Shown piece after piece: positions 7,557-14,470 of a DNA stretch of 44,667 nt (the stretch's first letter is position 1; each line of letters begins with the position of its first letter). The notes beneath the pieces were generated by a model. The model was not told the DNA's origin. It saw only the letters and a list, made by a program, of their open reading frames with translations, and ran no database searches. The stretch is from assembly GCA_029261895.1 (NCBI GenBank), contig JAJDAK010000056.1:1-44667 (forward strand), in the 5' to 3' direction. Source of the DNA: Deltaproteobacteria bacterium (GTDB lineage: Bacteria > Myxococcota_A > UBA9160 > SZUA-336). Made by a program: the position numbers and the translations under genes.

Positions 7557-8219
7557 GTGTCTACAGAAACCCGACGCACCCTGATTGCAGCGAGAGCGCA
7601 CCCGGATGCACCAAACGGCGGCACGGAAGGTCTGGCCGGTGAGCCGCAAGACGTCAAGGAAGCTCGCAATCAGTTCTTGTTGTCGATGAAAAAGTACTGC
7701 CACGAGGCCATCGATGATCTGGCTACTCTTTCCGAGTCCACAAATGACCCGGAGCTGATGGAGTGGGGGCAACGCTGGAGCATCAAGTATCCGTGGGTGC
7801 TTGACCGAGCCACGGCGATCTTAGAGAACTGGCGCGAAGACTCGGACGCGCTGGACGAGCGACGACTGTCTTACGTAGCAGGTGGACCGGCGAGCCTCGA
7901 TGTGAATATCACTCTCCCCCGCGCTGAGCCGATCCGAGAAACAAGGCAGGAGGCGCGAACTCGTCTGCAAACCGAGGCCCGAGCAGCCATCGACGAACAT
8001 CTCGATCGTCGGTACGGGCCGAACCGACAGCGCCCCCTGGAACTCGAGCGAAACGCAAATTGGACCGTACGTCATGTGCTTCGCGGTGAATCCCACGAGC
8101 GCATCGCTAGAAGCGCCGCCGAGCCAGACCCCATCGGCGCTGGCAAGGTGAAGGTAAAGCAGGCGATTGATCGCTACCGCCGATTCATCGAACTCGGAGA
8201 AGGCGACGTAGATAGTTAA
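7557..8219 (+). CDS. Hypothetical protein of element backbone, possible DNA-binding C-terminus
   Basis: I choose the GTG at 7557, nine bases after GAGGAG, giving 220 residues; the frame is open from 7500. The protein is charged and mostly helical, with no signal peptide or membrane segment. The C-terminal 60 residues (ANWTVRHVLRGESHERIA, then VKQAIDRYRRFIELG) have the spacing of a helix-turn-helix of resolvase or sigma-region type. Its stop codon is inside the 31-bp palindrome at 8215-8245. It precedes the small HTH gene and may act in control or replication of the element. I do not recognise a family, and 7314-7556 upstream holds no other gene. Confidence 0.5.
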   Translation: MSTETRRTLIAARAHPDAPNGGTEGLAGEPQDVKEARNQFLLSMKKYCHEAIDDLATLSESTNDPELMEWGQRWSIKYPWVLDRATAILENWREDSDALDERRLSYVAGGPASLDVNITLPRAEPIRETRQEARTRLQTEARAAIDEHLDRRYGPNRQRPLELERNANWTVRHVLRGESHERIARSAAEPDPIGAGKVKVKQAIDRYRRFIELGEGDVDS

Positions 8220-8263
8220 CGCGCTCCGTAACGGAACGCGTTAACTGTGGGATTGCCTCCCAC
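8215..8263. promoter_or_regulatory. 31-bp palindrome and adjacent hairpin between element genes
   Basis: Bases 8215-8245 form a near-perfect inverted repeat: 15-base arms with one mismatch around a single A, the outer arms reading GTTAACGCG. It includes the TAA stop of the preceding gene. Two bases later, 8247-8263 can form a 6-bp hairpin (GTGGGA/TCCCAC, 5-base loop). The pair precedes the 8282 HTH gene and could be an operator, a replication-initiator site or a processed RNA structure. There is no T-run, so it is not a standard terminator. Confidence 0.5.
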
Positions 8264-8281
8264 GGTCTACGTTTGCTTCCG

Positions 8282-8530
8282 ATGATCGACAAACGTGAAC
8301 TCCCGCCCATAGCAAGCGTGTCACGCTGGGCATCCATTGGAATCGCATCGCGCGAAACTCTACGGCGTGCGATCGAACGCGGTGAACTCCGCGCGGCCCG
8401 GCCAACGAAGCGTACGATCCGTGTGCTTCGAACAGACCTCATGGACTGGCTTCGAGCGCATGCCGTAGAAGCCGAGCGACAAAAACGCGACGTCCACGAG
8501 CATCCGTTCGAGCGAGGGGGTGCTTCTTGA
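8282..8530 (+). CDS. Small excisionase/MerR-like HTH protein
   Basis: About 82 residues from the ATG at 8282 (a TTG at 8273 is also possible). The sequence ISRE-like core SRETLRRAIERGELRAARPTKRTIRVLRTDLMDWLRAH matches the HTH_17/excisionase fold: a short winged helix in which the first helix-turn-helix is followed by a beta wing and a WL-containing helix. Such proteins bind DNA at att sites or promoters. It begins a run of four genes joined by start/stop overlaps (8282, 8527, 8732, 9040). The palindrome just upstream may be its own target. A second protein of this fold is encoded at 11159, so the two may divide regulation and excision. Confidence 0.65.
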   Translation: MIDKRELPPIASVSRWASIGIASRETLRRAIERGELRAARPTKRTIRVLRTDLMDWLRAHAVEAERQKRDVHEHPFERGGAS

Positions 8531-8739
8531 CCTCTGGTCTATCCCCGGAAGCGCAAGCCCTAATCGACGCGGCCATGGAATCGCAAGATCCCGTTGCGCT
8601 GTTCACGCGGGCAGCGCTGGGACAGCCGCAAGTGTTCTTGGAGTTGGCTGCCCTGATGATCGACGACGACATCGAGAACGACGACGAAGAAGACGGGACT
8701 GAACTGCACCCCGCCTTCGAGGAGGATAAAGATGAGTGA
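8527..8739 (+). CDS. Small acidic protein, translationally coupled
   Basis: Seventy residues from a TTG whose TTGA overlaps the stop of the gene before it; its own end overlaps the next start by ATGA at 8732. The N-terminal half is a short helix pair (LSPEAQALIDAAM, ALFTRAALGQPQVFLELAALMI), and the C-terminal 25 residues are dominated by Asp and Glu. Such charge is seen in DNA-mimic or protein-binding peptides, but there is no homology I can point to. Tight coupling on both sides is the best sign that it is a real gene and that it works with the replication protein. Confidence 0.5.
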   Translation: MTSGLSPEAQALIDAAMESQDPVALFTRAALGQPQVFLELAALMIDDDIENDDEEDGTELHPAFEEDKDE

Positions 8740-9040
8740 GACAACGGGGGGCGCTCCTTCCCGACAGAAGGGCGCCCCCAAAACTATCGAATCAGCGGAT
8801 CCTACGGTAACACAACAGCAACTGAGCGGTACGTACTTCGAGGGTGATCTGCGCGCCCGTTGGCTGCATCAGAATACGGAATGGATGCTACAAACTGGGG
8901 TCACCATTTCAGTGATCCCCGACTTGATCTGGAAACTCAATCTCTCGTTCTGCTTCCCCCCACTCCTACAACCGGCCCTTGAAAACGTCGTTATCGAAGC
9001 GTTGCGTGGGACGCCTCTGCGGTCGGGGAACTCAAGCTGA
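8732..9040 (+). CDS. Hypothetical protein upstream of prim-pol
   Basis: A 102-residue protein that starts inside the end of the acidic gene (ATGA) and shares one base with the prim-pol start (TGATG at 9038-9042). The first 40 residues are polar and probably disordered. The remainder is more hydrophobic (VTISVIPDLIWKLNLSFCFPPLLQPALENVV) without forming a clear transmembrane helix. The family is not recognised. Coupling on both sides makes a replication accessory role reasonable as inference. Confidence 0.45.
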   Translation: MSETTGGAPSRQKGAPKTIESADPTVTQQQLSGTYFEGDLRARWLHQNTEWMLQTGVTISVIPDLIWKLNLSFCFPPLLQPALENVVIEALRGTPLRSGNSS

Positions 9041-11064
9041 TGTCGTTACCCGAGCAGATTCGGTTATACCTCGAGAAAGACTGGCCGGTGTTCCCATGTG
9101 TCGCCGGCGGCAAGCGTCCGCTCACCAAGAACGGGTTTAAGAACGCGACACTTGACCGAGGCAAGATCGAAGATTGGATTCGTCGTTCGCCGAACTGTAA
9201 TTGGGGTATTCCCACCGGGCCGTCAACATTCGATGTCATCGATATCGACAAGCTCGAGACGTGGGAGAAGCTTGAGCTCGAGCACGGCGTTCACCCCCGC
9301 GGACCAATACAACACACGTCGCGCGGAGGGATGCACTTGCTGGTCAAGGGTGGCATGTTGCTGACAACCGCGGGGCGAGTTGGTCCAGGGATCGACACGC
9401 GTAGTGCTGGCGGATACATCGTCGTTGCTCCATCAAAAGGGAAACAGCCATACCGACTGGAAGGGATCGATAAACCCCTACCGGATGCGGCAGACTGGGT
9501 GCTCCAACTCCTCGATGCCGGAGCGACACGACGAATCCAAAACCCTCCTACCTTTGCTGGCACGGATTTCATCGATGTAGGGTCGCGCAACGATTCCATC
9601 TTCCGCATCGCATCCAGCCTGCGCGCTCAAGAGGTCGAACCGACGGAGATCGCATCGCGCTGCCATGACGTGAACCGTAAACGATGTCGACCTCCATTGG
9701 ACTCAGAAGAGATCGATAAAATCGTATCCGGGGTTGTCCGGAACTACCCAGCTGGAACATCCAGTCGAGCCGCACTGGCTTCTAACGCTGGCATTGCAAT
9801 TGCCGAATGGCCGAAGCCTTTGTCCGATGCCGCCTACTACGGACTCGCTGGGGAGTTCGTAGAGATGGTGGCTCCCCATACCGAAGCTGACCCAGCAGCA
9901 CTCCTTCTGCAATTTCTCGCGTTCTTTGGCGCGACAATCGGTCGTAATCGGCATTTCCAAGTAGAGGCAGATGAGCACCGCGGCAACATCTTTGTCGGCC
10001 TGGTCGGCGAATCGTCGAAGGCTCGCAAAGGAACCAGCTACGGCCATGTGCGCAGGCGATTCGAAGCCGCAGAATTGTTGTGCACAGAAGAACAACCACT
10101 GCGTCACCCGCCAGGGGGCCTTTCCAGCGGGGAAGGATTGATCTGGCAGGTACGCGACCCGATCTTCAAGCGCGATAAGAAACGTGGAGGCGAATACGAG
10201 GAAGTGATGACGGACGCAGGAGTCGATGACAAACGACTTCTGGTGTTCGAAGGTGAACTCGCAAGCATGCTGCGTGTGCTCCAACGAGACGGAAACAGCT
10301 TGTCCGCGATCGTTCGCTGTGCATTCGATGGCGCCGCAGTTCTGCAGACCCTAACCAAGAATTCCCCAGCACGTGCCACCGGCGCCCACATCGCGATTAT
10401 TGGTCATATCACCCGTCAAGAACTGCTTCGATACTTGAATCGAACCGAGATCGGAAACGGATTCGCCAATCGGTTCTTGTGGGCCTGCGTAAAGCGGTCA
10501 CAACTTTTGCCCGAAGGCGGCGCGATCAACAGCACCGACTTTACGGACTTCGATTCAGAGCTGTCGCAATCCATCTCGTTTGGACAAAGCGAAGGCGGCG
10601 TATGGCGCAGCGATGAGGCTAGGAGTCTGTGGCATGAAGCTTATGGCGAGCTTTCCGAGGGAAAGCCAGGTCTACTTGGTGCCGTCACTTCAAGAGCGGA
10701 AGCACAAGTGACGCGACTCTCCATTCTCTACGCCTTGCTCGATCGCAGCCTTTTCGTGGAACGCGCTCATCTCGAGGCTGCCCTGGAGGTGTGGCGCTAC
10801 GCTGCCGACTCCGCATCCTACATATTCGGCTCTGCGCTCGGCGACCCTGTGGGAGACGAGATTCTTCGTGCTCTTCGCGCATCGCCAGCCGGGCTGACAC
10901 GCACGGAGATCCGCGACCTATTCTCTCGGCATCAGAATACCCAAATTCCCCGTGCTCTTTCCGATCTTCAATCGTCGAATCTCGCCAAGTGCGTACCTGA
11001 AGAAACCGGCGGTCGACCCGCCGAGCGCTGGTTCGCCGTATCAGCTCGCGACGGAAGCGACTAA
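9040..11064 (+). CDS. Bifunctional DNA primase/polymerase with DUF3987 domain
   Basis: A 674-residue replication protein. Residues 1-170 are an archaeo-eukaryotic prim-pol domain: the opening VFPCVAGGKRPL, catalytic acidic cluster DVIDID (65-70), QHTSRGGMHLLVKG with His99, and GIDTRSAGGYIVVAPS. Residues about 180-235 look like a PriCT-type helical domain (RNDSIFRIASSLR to EIDKIVSGV). Residues about 260-560 are DUF3987, with a P-loop-like GESSKARKGTS near 323 and FEGELASMLRVLQRDGNSLS. The last 60 residues form a winged-helix-like end (GLTRTEIRDLFSRH). It probably primes and drives replication of the excised element. It is the last of four genes joined by overlaps. Similar proteins are standard in phage satellites and integrative elements. 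Confidence 0.88.
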   Translation: MSLPEQIRLYLEKDWPVFPCVAGGKRPLTKNGFKNATLDRGKIEDWIRRSPNCNWGIPTGPSTFDVIDIDKLETWEKLELEHGVHPRGPIQHTSRGGMHLLVKGGMLLTTAGRVGPGIDTRSAGGYIVVAPSKGKQPYRLEGIDKPLPDAADWVLQLLDAGATRRIQNPPTFAGTDFIDVGSRNDSIFRIASSLRAQEVEPTEIASRCHDVNRKRCRPPLDSEEIDKIVSGVVRNYPAGTSSRAALASNAGIAIAEWPKPLSDAAYYGLAGEFVEMVAPHTEADPAALLLQFLAFFGATIGRNRHFQVEADEHRGNIFVGLVGESSKARKGTSYGHVRRRFEAAELLCTEEQPLRHPPGGLSSGEGLIWQVRDPIFKRDKKRGGEYEEVMTDAGVDDKRLLVFEGELASMLRVLQRDGNSLSAIVRCAFDGAAVLQTLTKNSPARATGAHIAIIGHITRQELLRYLNRTEIGNGFANRFLWACVKRSQLLPEGGAINSTDFTDFDSELSQSISFGQSEGGVWRSDEARSLWHEAYGELSEGKPGLLGAVTSRAEAQVTRLSILYALLDRSLFVERAHLEAALEVWRYAADSASYIFGSALGDPVGDEILRALRASPAGLTRTEIRDLFSRHQNTQIPRALSDLQSSNLAKCVPEETGGRPAERWFAVSARDGSD

Positions 11065-11158
11065 TGCGACGAAAACCTCAACAACATAGGTTCGGTCGCA
11101 TCGGTCGCTTTAGTCGCCGGCTTTCTCGTTCCCATCAGCTTTCAGCGGAGCACACGTG

Positions 11159-11383
11159 ATGGTGGAGCCAACCATCCGTATCGCCCTGCGTCCCAAGGAA
11201 GCAGCCCAAGCGCTCGGCGTGTCGGCGAGAACGGTGCGGGACTGGATGAAGAACGAGGGGCTGCCATACGCACGAGTGGGCAAGGCCGTGTTGATCCCCT
11301 TCGATGCACTCAAGAATTGGGTTCAAGAAAAAACTTCGGACGACCGGAAGGTCGAAGGCATTGTCAGGGACCTACTGACATAG
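11159..11383 (+). CDS. Excisionase-like HTH_17 protein
   Basis: A 74-residue protein with the excisionase/HTH_17 pattern: RPKEAAQALGVSARTVRDWMKNEGLPYARVGKAVLIPFDALKNWV. The helix-turn-helix occupies about residues 8-30, and the GLPYARVGKAVLIP wing is characteristic. GGAG lies 8 bases before the ATG at 11159; a GTG at 11156 is also possible. Placed two genes before the integrase, it is the best candidate recombination directionality factor (Xis) for the element. Confidence 0.72.
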   Translation: MVEPTIRIALRPKEAAQALGVSARTVRDWMKNEGLPYARVGKAVLIPFDALKNWVQEKTSDDRKVEGIVRDLLT

Positions 11384-11395
11384 GAGCATTTAGAT

Positions 11396-11659
11396 ATGTC
11401 ATTGACTAATCAGAACTGTCCGACTACGATCGGTGATGTGGCAAGACCGAAGAAAGCATCGGGACGGGGTGGGCGCCGGGAAAACGCAGGTCGCCCTGCC
11501 CTTGTCGAAGATCCGAAGCGGCTCACGATTGATGTTGAGGCGCCCCAGGTTGACCTGCTTCGCGAGATCGCCGATGACCGAGGGACGTCAGTGTCAGTCT
11601 TAATTCGTACCGCTATAGACCAGTACATAAGTCGTACAAGGAACCGTGATGGCCGCTAA
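11396..11659 (+). CDS. Ribbon-helix-helix protein
   Basis: An 87-residue protein. The first 40 residues are basic and flexible (RPKKASGRGGRRENAGRP). A ribbon-helix-helix follows: the strand RLTIDVEAPQVDLLREIADDRGTS, then SVLIRTAIDQYISR, with the usual turn between the two helices. Such proteins are dimeric repressors or DNA-bending accessory factors. AGGAG lies about 9 bases before the ATG. The 3' end overlaps the integrase start by a few codons, so the two are probably translated together, and it may control integrase expression or assist the intasome. Confidence 0.65.
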   Translation: MSLTNQNCPTTIGDVARPKKASGRGGRRENAGRPALVEDPKRLTIDVEAPQVDLLREIADDRGTSVSVLIRTAIDQYISRTRNRDGR

Positions 11660-12920
11660 GTTGCGATTTCGGAATGGTGCTTGGTGGGCGGTCGTGCACT
11701 ACAAGGGTCGCCGCAAGCTGAAAAAGATCGGGCTCGACAAGCGCGAGGCGCAGCGGGTGGTTCATAAGATCAATGCGGCGTTGGCGCTTGGGAAATGGGA
11801 GCCCGATGACCGGAAACGGACCGCGATGCCCATCGACCAGGCTCTATGGGATTGGTTCAACGCATATCGCCCCACGTTTTCGGCGTCGTTTGAAACAGGT
11901 GCGAAGATCAACATTGAGAAGCACCTGATCCCGTTCTTCGGCACGACGGATCTCCGGGACATCGCCGAGGCGGACGTGCTGCGGTTCATTCAGACGAAGC
12001 TCGACGCTGAGCGGGCTCCTGCGACGATCTCGAATATCCTGTCGGTCCTGCGACGGGTGCTGAACCTGAAGCGGCGCGAGGGTGTGATTCAGCGCAATCC
12101 CCTCGAGAATTTGGGCGAGTTGATGCGGCGTGTTGACCGACGGCAAGCCAGGGAGGTCCGGCAGATCGACGCCTGGACCCGCGAGGAAGTGGCCACGCTC
12201 TTGAATCTCTCGCAGGAGAACGAGCCACGCTTCCATCCGCTGCTGATGTTCCTGCTGTCTACCGGCTGCCGGAAAGGCGAAGCGCTGGGACTGCAGTGGC
12301 AGGATGTCTCGCTCAGCGAAGGTCGTGCATGGATTCGCCGTGCGGTGGTGCACGGCACACCGACAACGCCGAAGAGCGGCAAGGCGCGTTCGGTGGTGCT
12401 CTCCCCTGCTCTGGTCCAAACGCTGCGCGAACTTCGCGAGCAACGCCGCAGAGAAGTCATGGAGAACGGCTGGAAGGACGTGCCCGATTGGGTCTTCTGT
12501 GATGAGAACGGCGGCACGCTCGATGAACGCAACCTGCACCGCAGTTGGAACCGGCTCCGTCGCCGCGCGCGCAACCACGATGTCCGACCGCTCACCCTGC
12601 ACTGCGCCCGCCACACATTCGCAAGCTTGGCACTCGCAAGCGGCAAGTCGATCCGCTGGGTCGCGTCACAACTCGGCCACGCAAACCCGGAACTCACGCT
12701 TCGGGTGTACGCGCACGCGATGCGATCCGAGGAAGAAGACCTGTCTTTCCTCGATTTTGGAAGCACCAAACGGCACCCCCGCGGCACCGACGGTCGGGAG
12801 CCTTCGGCAAGAAAAAAGCCCCTCCGCATAACTCCGCGAAGAGGCTCTCGAATAATGGAGCACGAGACCGGACTCGAACCGGCGACAACCACGTTGGCAA
12901 CGTGGAGCTCTACCAACTGA
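11646..12920 (+). CDS. Tyrosine site-specific recombinase (integrase)
   Basis: A 424-residue tyrosine recombinase. It has an arm-binding-like N-terminus (FRNGAWWAVVHYKGRRKLKKIG), a core-binding SAM-like domain (about 65-165) and a catalytic domain with all expected residues: R209 (STGCRKGEAL), K246 (PKSGKAR), H319-x-x-R322 (HCARHTF), H345 (LGHANPEL) and nucleophile Y355 (RVYAH). GTG 11646 and ATG 11649 are both possible starts. The last 21 codons read antisense through the tRNA-Gly gene and stop at 12918-12920, so the C-terminus is formed by the target site. In the excised circle the frame would instead end RDSDPEEDQ. The tRNA terminator is also encoded within its 3' part. It catalyses insertion and excision at tRNA-Gly. 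Confidence 0.93.
   Translation: MMAAKLRFRNGAWWAVVHYKGRRKLKKIGLDKREAQRVVHKINAALALGKWEPDDRKRTAMPIDQALWDWFNAYRPTFSASFETGAKINIEKHLIPFFGTTDLRDIAEADVLRFIQTKLDAERAPATISNILSVLRRVLNLKRREGVIQRNPLENLGELMRRVDRRQAREVRQIDAWTREEVATLLNLSQENEPRFHPLLMFLLSTGCRKGEALGLQWQDVSLSEGRAWIRRAVVHGTPTTPKSGKARSVVLSPALVQTLRELREQRRREVMENGWKDVPDWVFCDENGGTLDERNLHRSWNRLRRRARNHDVRPLTLHCARHTFASLALASGKSIRWVASQLGHANPELTLRVYAHAMRSEEEDLSFLDFGSTKRHPRGTDGREPSARKKPLRITPRRGSRIMEHETGLEPATTTLATWSSTN
12812..12846 (-). terminator. Rho-independent terminator of tRNA-Gly
   Basis: Minus strand, ten bases past the tRNA CCA end: an 11-bp G+C-rich stem with an 8-base loop followed by six T. It is nearly identical to the copy at 3305-3339. It lies inside the integrase coding region, where the plus strand reads ARKKPLRITPRRGS. 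Confidence 0.75.
12856..12900 (-). repeat. attR: 45-bp direct repeat within intact tRNA-Gly
   Basis: Identical to 3349-3393. It forms the functional 3' half of the tRNA, so the element carries its own copy of the tRNA end and restores the gene on insertion. The identity stops at the anticodon loop, the probable strand-exchange region. Confidence 0.85.
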
Positions 12921-12931
12921 GCTACTCGTGC
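12856..12931 (-). tRNA. tRNA-Gly (anticodon GCC)
   Basis: A complete 76-base cloverleaf on the minus strand: acceptor GCACGAG pairing with CTCGTGC, D arm AGCTCAGTTGGTAGAGC, anticodon stem CCACG/CGTGG with loop TTGCCAA (GCC), T arm GCCGG-TTCGAGT-CCGGT, discriminator T and an encoded CCA. It decodes GGC and GGU. It is the attachment site of the element. Because the element abuts its 3' end, a functional tRNA depends on the copy of the 3' half brought by the element. Confidence 0.95.
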
Positions 12932-12942
12932 TTGGGCGGGAC

Positions 12943-12972
12943 AATGTATGGACCCGGGGGGGGCATCGTCAA
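12943..12972 (-). promoter_or_regulatory. Candidate sigma-70 promoter of tRNA-Gly
   Basis: On the minus strand TTGACG (12972-12967) and TACATT (12948-12943) are 18 bases apart, with an 11-base GC-rich stretch to the tRNA 5' end. The -35 and -10 elements match consensus well, and a GC-rich discriminator is usual for stable-RNA promoters. Confidence 0.5.
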
Positions 12973-13045
12973 GGGCGCGAAATAGTTAGTGATTTCAGGG
13001 TGTTGAAGCGCTACTCGGGTTTGGGGCGATCAAGCGCCCTCCCGC

Positions 13046-14338
13046 TCAACGCAAATGGCGCCCCGAATCAAAGTAAACCGCGACCTCGGGGGCGATTCGC
13101 TGGCAGGCCGATGGGTCGAGGCGGCAGAGTGAGAAGTACTCGGCGAACGACTCATCCAAACTCTTCCAGCCATAGCTCGTTGGCCCCCGCCCTGCACCCG
13201 CGACGGTCGCGAAGTCTGCATTCAACGGACTGCTCTTTACGTACGACTGTGCGAATACTGACAGTCCTTTCGAAAGCTGTTGAATCTCAGCGAGCTGCTT
13301 CGACATTCTCTGAAAACTCTCGACCTCGTCCGGCCGCACGCGTCGGCCTTTCGCGTTAAACTGGTTTACAAGCGTTCCGCAGGTTTGCTGACAACGCGTG
13401 AGGGCGCGGTTGGCACGAGCGAGTTCGCGCTTGGCGATCGCGTGCCCGATTTCATGGAGAATCACATGAACCGACGGCGCATATGGCGCATCTAGTTCGC
13501 CGATGAAAACGTGGCCGTCTGACTTGAACGCTCCATCGTAAACCTCGATCCATGCGTCCGCAGCCTCCATTCGATAACAACCCGCGGTGCATCCCGTTGC
13601 TAGCGCAGCACCCGTCGGCTTGGCGAGACGTCGAAAGGAAACGTGACTGATCGCGCGGCGTTCCTCGGGTGTTAGCTTCGAAAGTACAACCCGCAGGCCG
13701 CGCAACTCGTGCGTCGACCAGCCTTCGATCGGACCCACACCGAACTCGTTTCGAAGCTGTGCCGCGTTCAACGCCATCCCATCGACGGCGTCTTCGCGCG
13801 CCGATCGATATTCAACGATCAACTGGCCGCTGGGTTCGTGCCAAAGCGAGAGATACCCCGCGGTGCCCGACCGGGCCGGCACCAATGCGTCGAACTCGGC
13901 ACCACGAAACTGTACGTCAGCCACATAAGCTATCCCTATCAACGCGTCGATCCCAACGCCCTCGAGCTCTTGTTCGGGCCACGCTGGCTCAAAGTGCGTT
14001 TCAACTCCGCTCTCGCGATAAATCAGAACCGGGGTTTCCGCCTGGTTGAGTGCGGAACGCGCCATCTCGAGAGCACCATGTCGATATGCCTCGGGGTGTC
14101 GTTCTCGTTCGCGCACATACTTTAAAGTGATGCCGTTTCGCTCATAGTACGCCTGCCCCGTCGTCGGGGCCTGAGATGAGTAGGCAGAAACAGACGGCAG
14201 CGCGCTGGTCAACGGCATCGCGCTGCGCAGGGCCTCGAGCTCTTCACCGATCCGCGTTTCGAGCACGTCGTTCGTAATCGACGGTGTCGATGCACAAGCC
14301 AGCATCAGCACCAATAATGGGATCCATGATCGCTTCAC
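13046..14338 (-). CDS. Predicted zinc metallopeptidase lipoprotein
   Basis: A 430-residue protein with a lipoprotein signal (WIPLLVLMLAC, Cys at about residue 15), so it is probably anchored in the cell envelope. The C-terminal part has HEIGH at 295-299, preceded by SVHVIL, and a downstream DESFAEYF at about 395-402 that can supply the third zinc ligand, as in gluzincin-type peptidases. Between these lies a helical insert with two cysteines. The N-terminal 280 residues are unrecognised. The substrate is unknown. It is transcribed away from the dehalogenase-like gene and toward the tRNA. The HEIGH helix and ESFAEYF support enzymatic activity, but the family is not named here. Confidence 0.65.
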   Translation of the reverse strand: MKRSWIPLLVLMLACASTPSITNDVLETRIGEELEALRSAMPLTSALPSVSAYSSQAPTTGQAYYERNGITLKYVRERERHPEAYRHGALEMARSALNQAETPVLIYRESGVETHFEPAWPEQELEGVGIDALIGIAYVADVQFRGAEFDALVPARSGTAGYLSLWHEPSGQLIVEYRSAREDAVDGMALNAAQLRNEFGVGPIEGWSTHELRGLRVVLSKLTPEERRAISHVSFRRLAKPTGAALATGCTAGCYRMEAADAWIEVYDGAFKSDGHVFIGELDAPYAPSVHVILHEIGHAIAKRELARANRALTRCQQTCGTLVNQFNAKGRRVRPDEVESFQRMSKQLAEIQQLSKGLSVFAQSYVKSSPLNADFATVAGAGRGPTSYGWKSLDESFAEYFSLCRLDPSACQRIAPEVAVYFDSGRHLR

Positions 14339-14470
14339 CCGTCCACCTTACGCAGGAAAGCGTTCCGAGACAATATCGTTCGCAGCGCGTTCAATCGCAG
14401 AGCATCGGCAGATTCTCTTGCAGTGACAGAAATCTGTGCCCATGATGGCAGGGCTTTAAAAGGAGCCCCC

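Larger units (their letters stand above)
3349..12900. mobile_element. Integrated element in tRNA-Gly with prim-pol replication module
   Basis: The element is bounded by the 45-bp att repeats. A tyrosine integrase sits at the right end, abutting the intact tRNA. Backbone genes in order are a DUF5681 protein (6271), HTH protein (8282), small coupled proteins (8527, 8732), prim-pol/DUF3987 (9040), HTH excisionase-like (11159), RHH (11396) and integrase (11646). Cargo lies on the left: HEPN protein, collagen-like protein, an exported protein and a zinc-ribbon protein. I see no capsid, portal, large terminase, tail, relaxase or type IV secretion gene. This fits a satellite or mobilisable island that would depend on a helper for transfer. 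Confidence 0.85.

Noticed and set aside
12089..12916. 275-codon minus-strand frame opposite the integrase
   Set aside because: It is antisense to a recombinase with all catalytic residues, is Ser/Arg-rich, and crosses the tRNA. Treated as a shadow.
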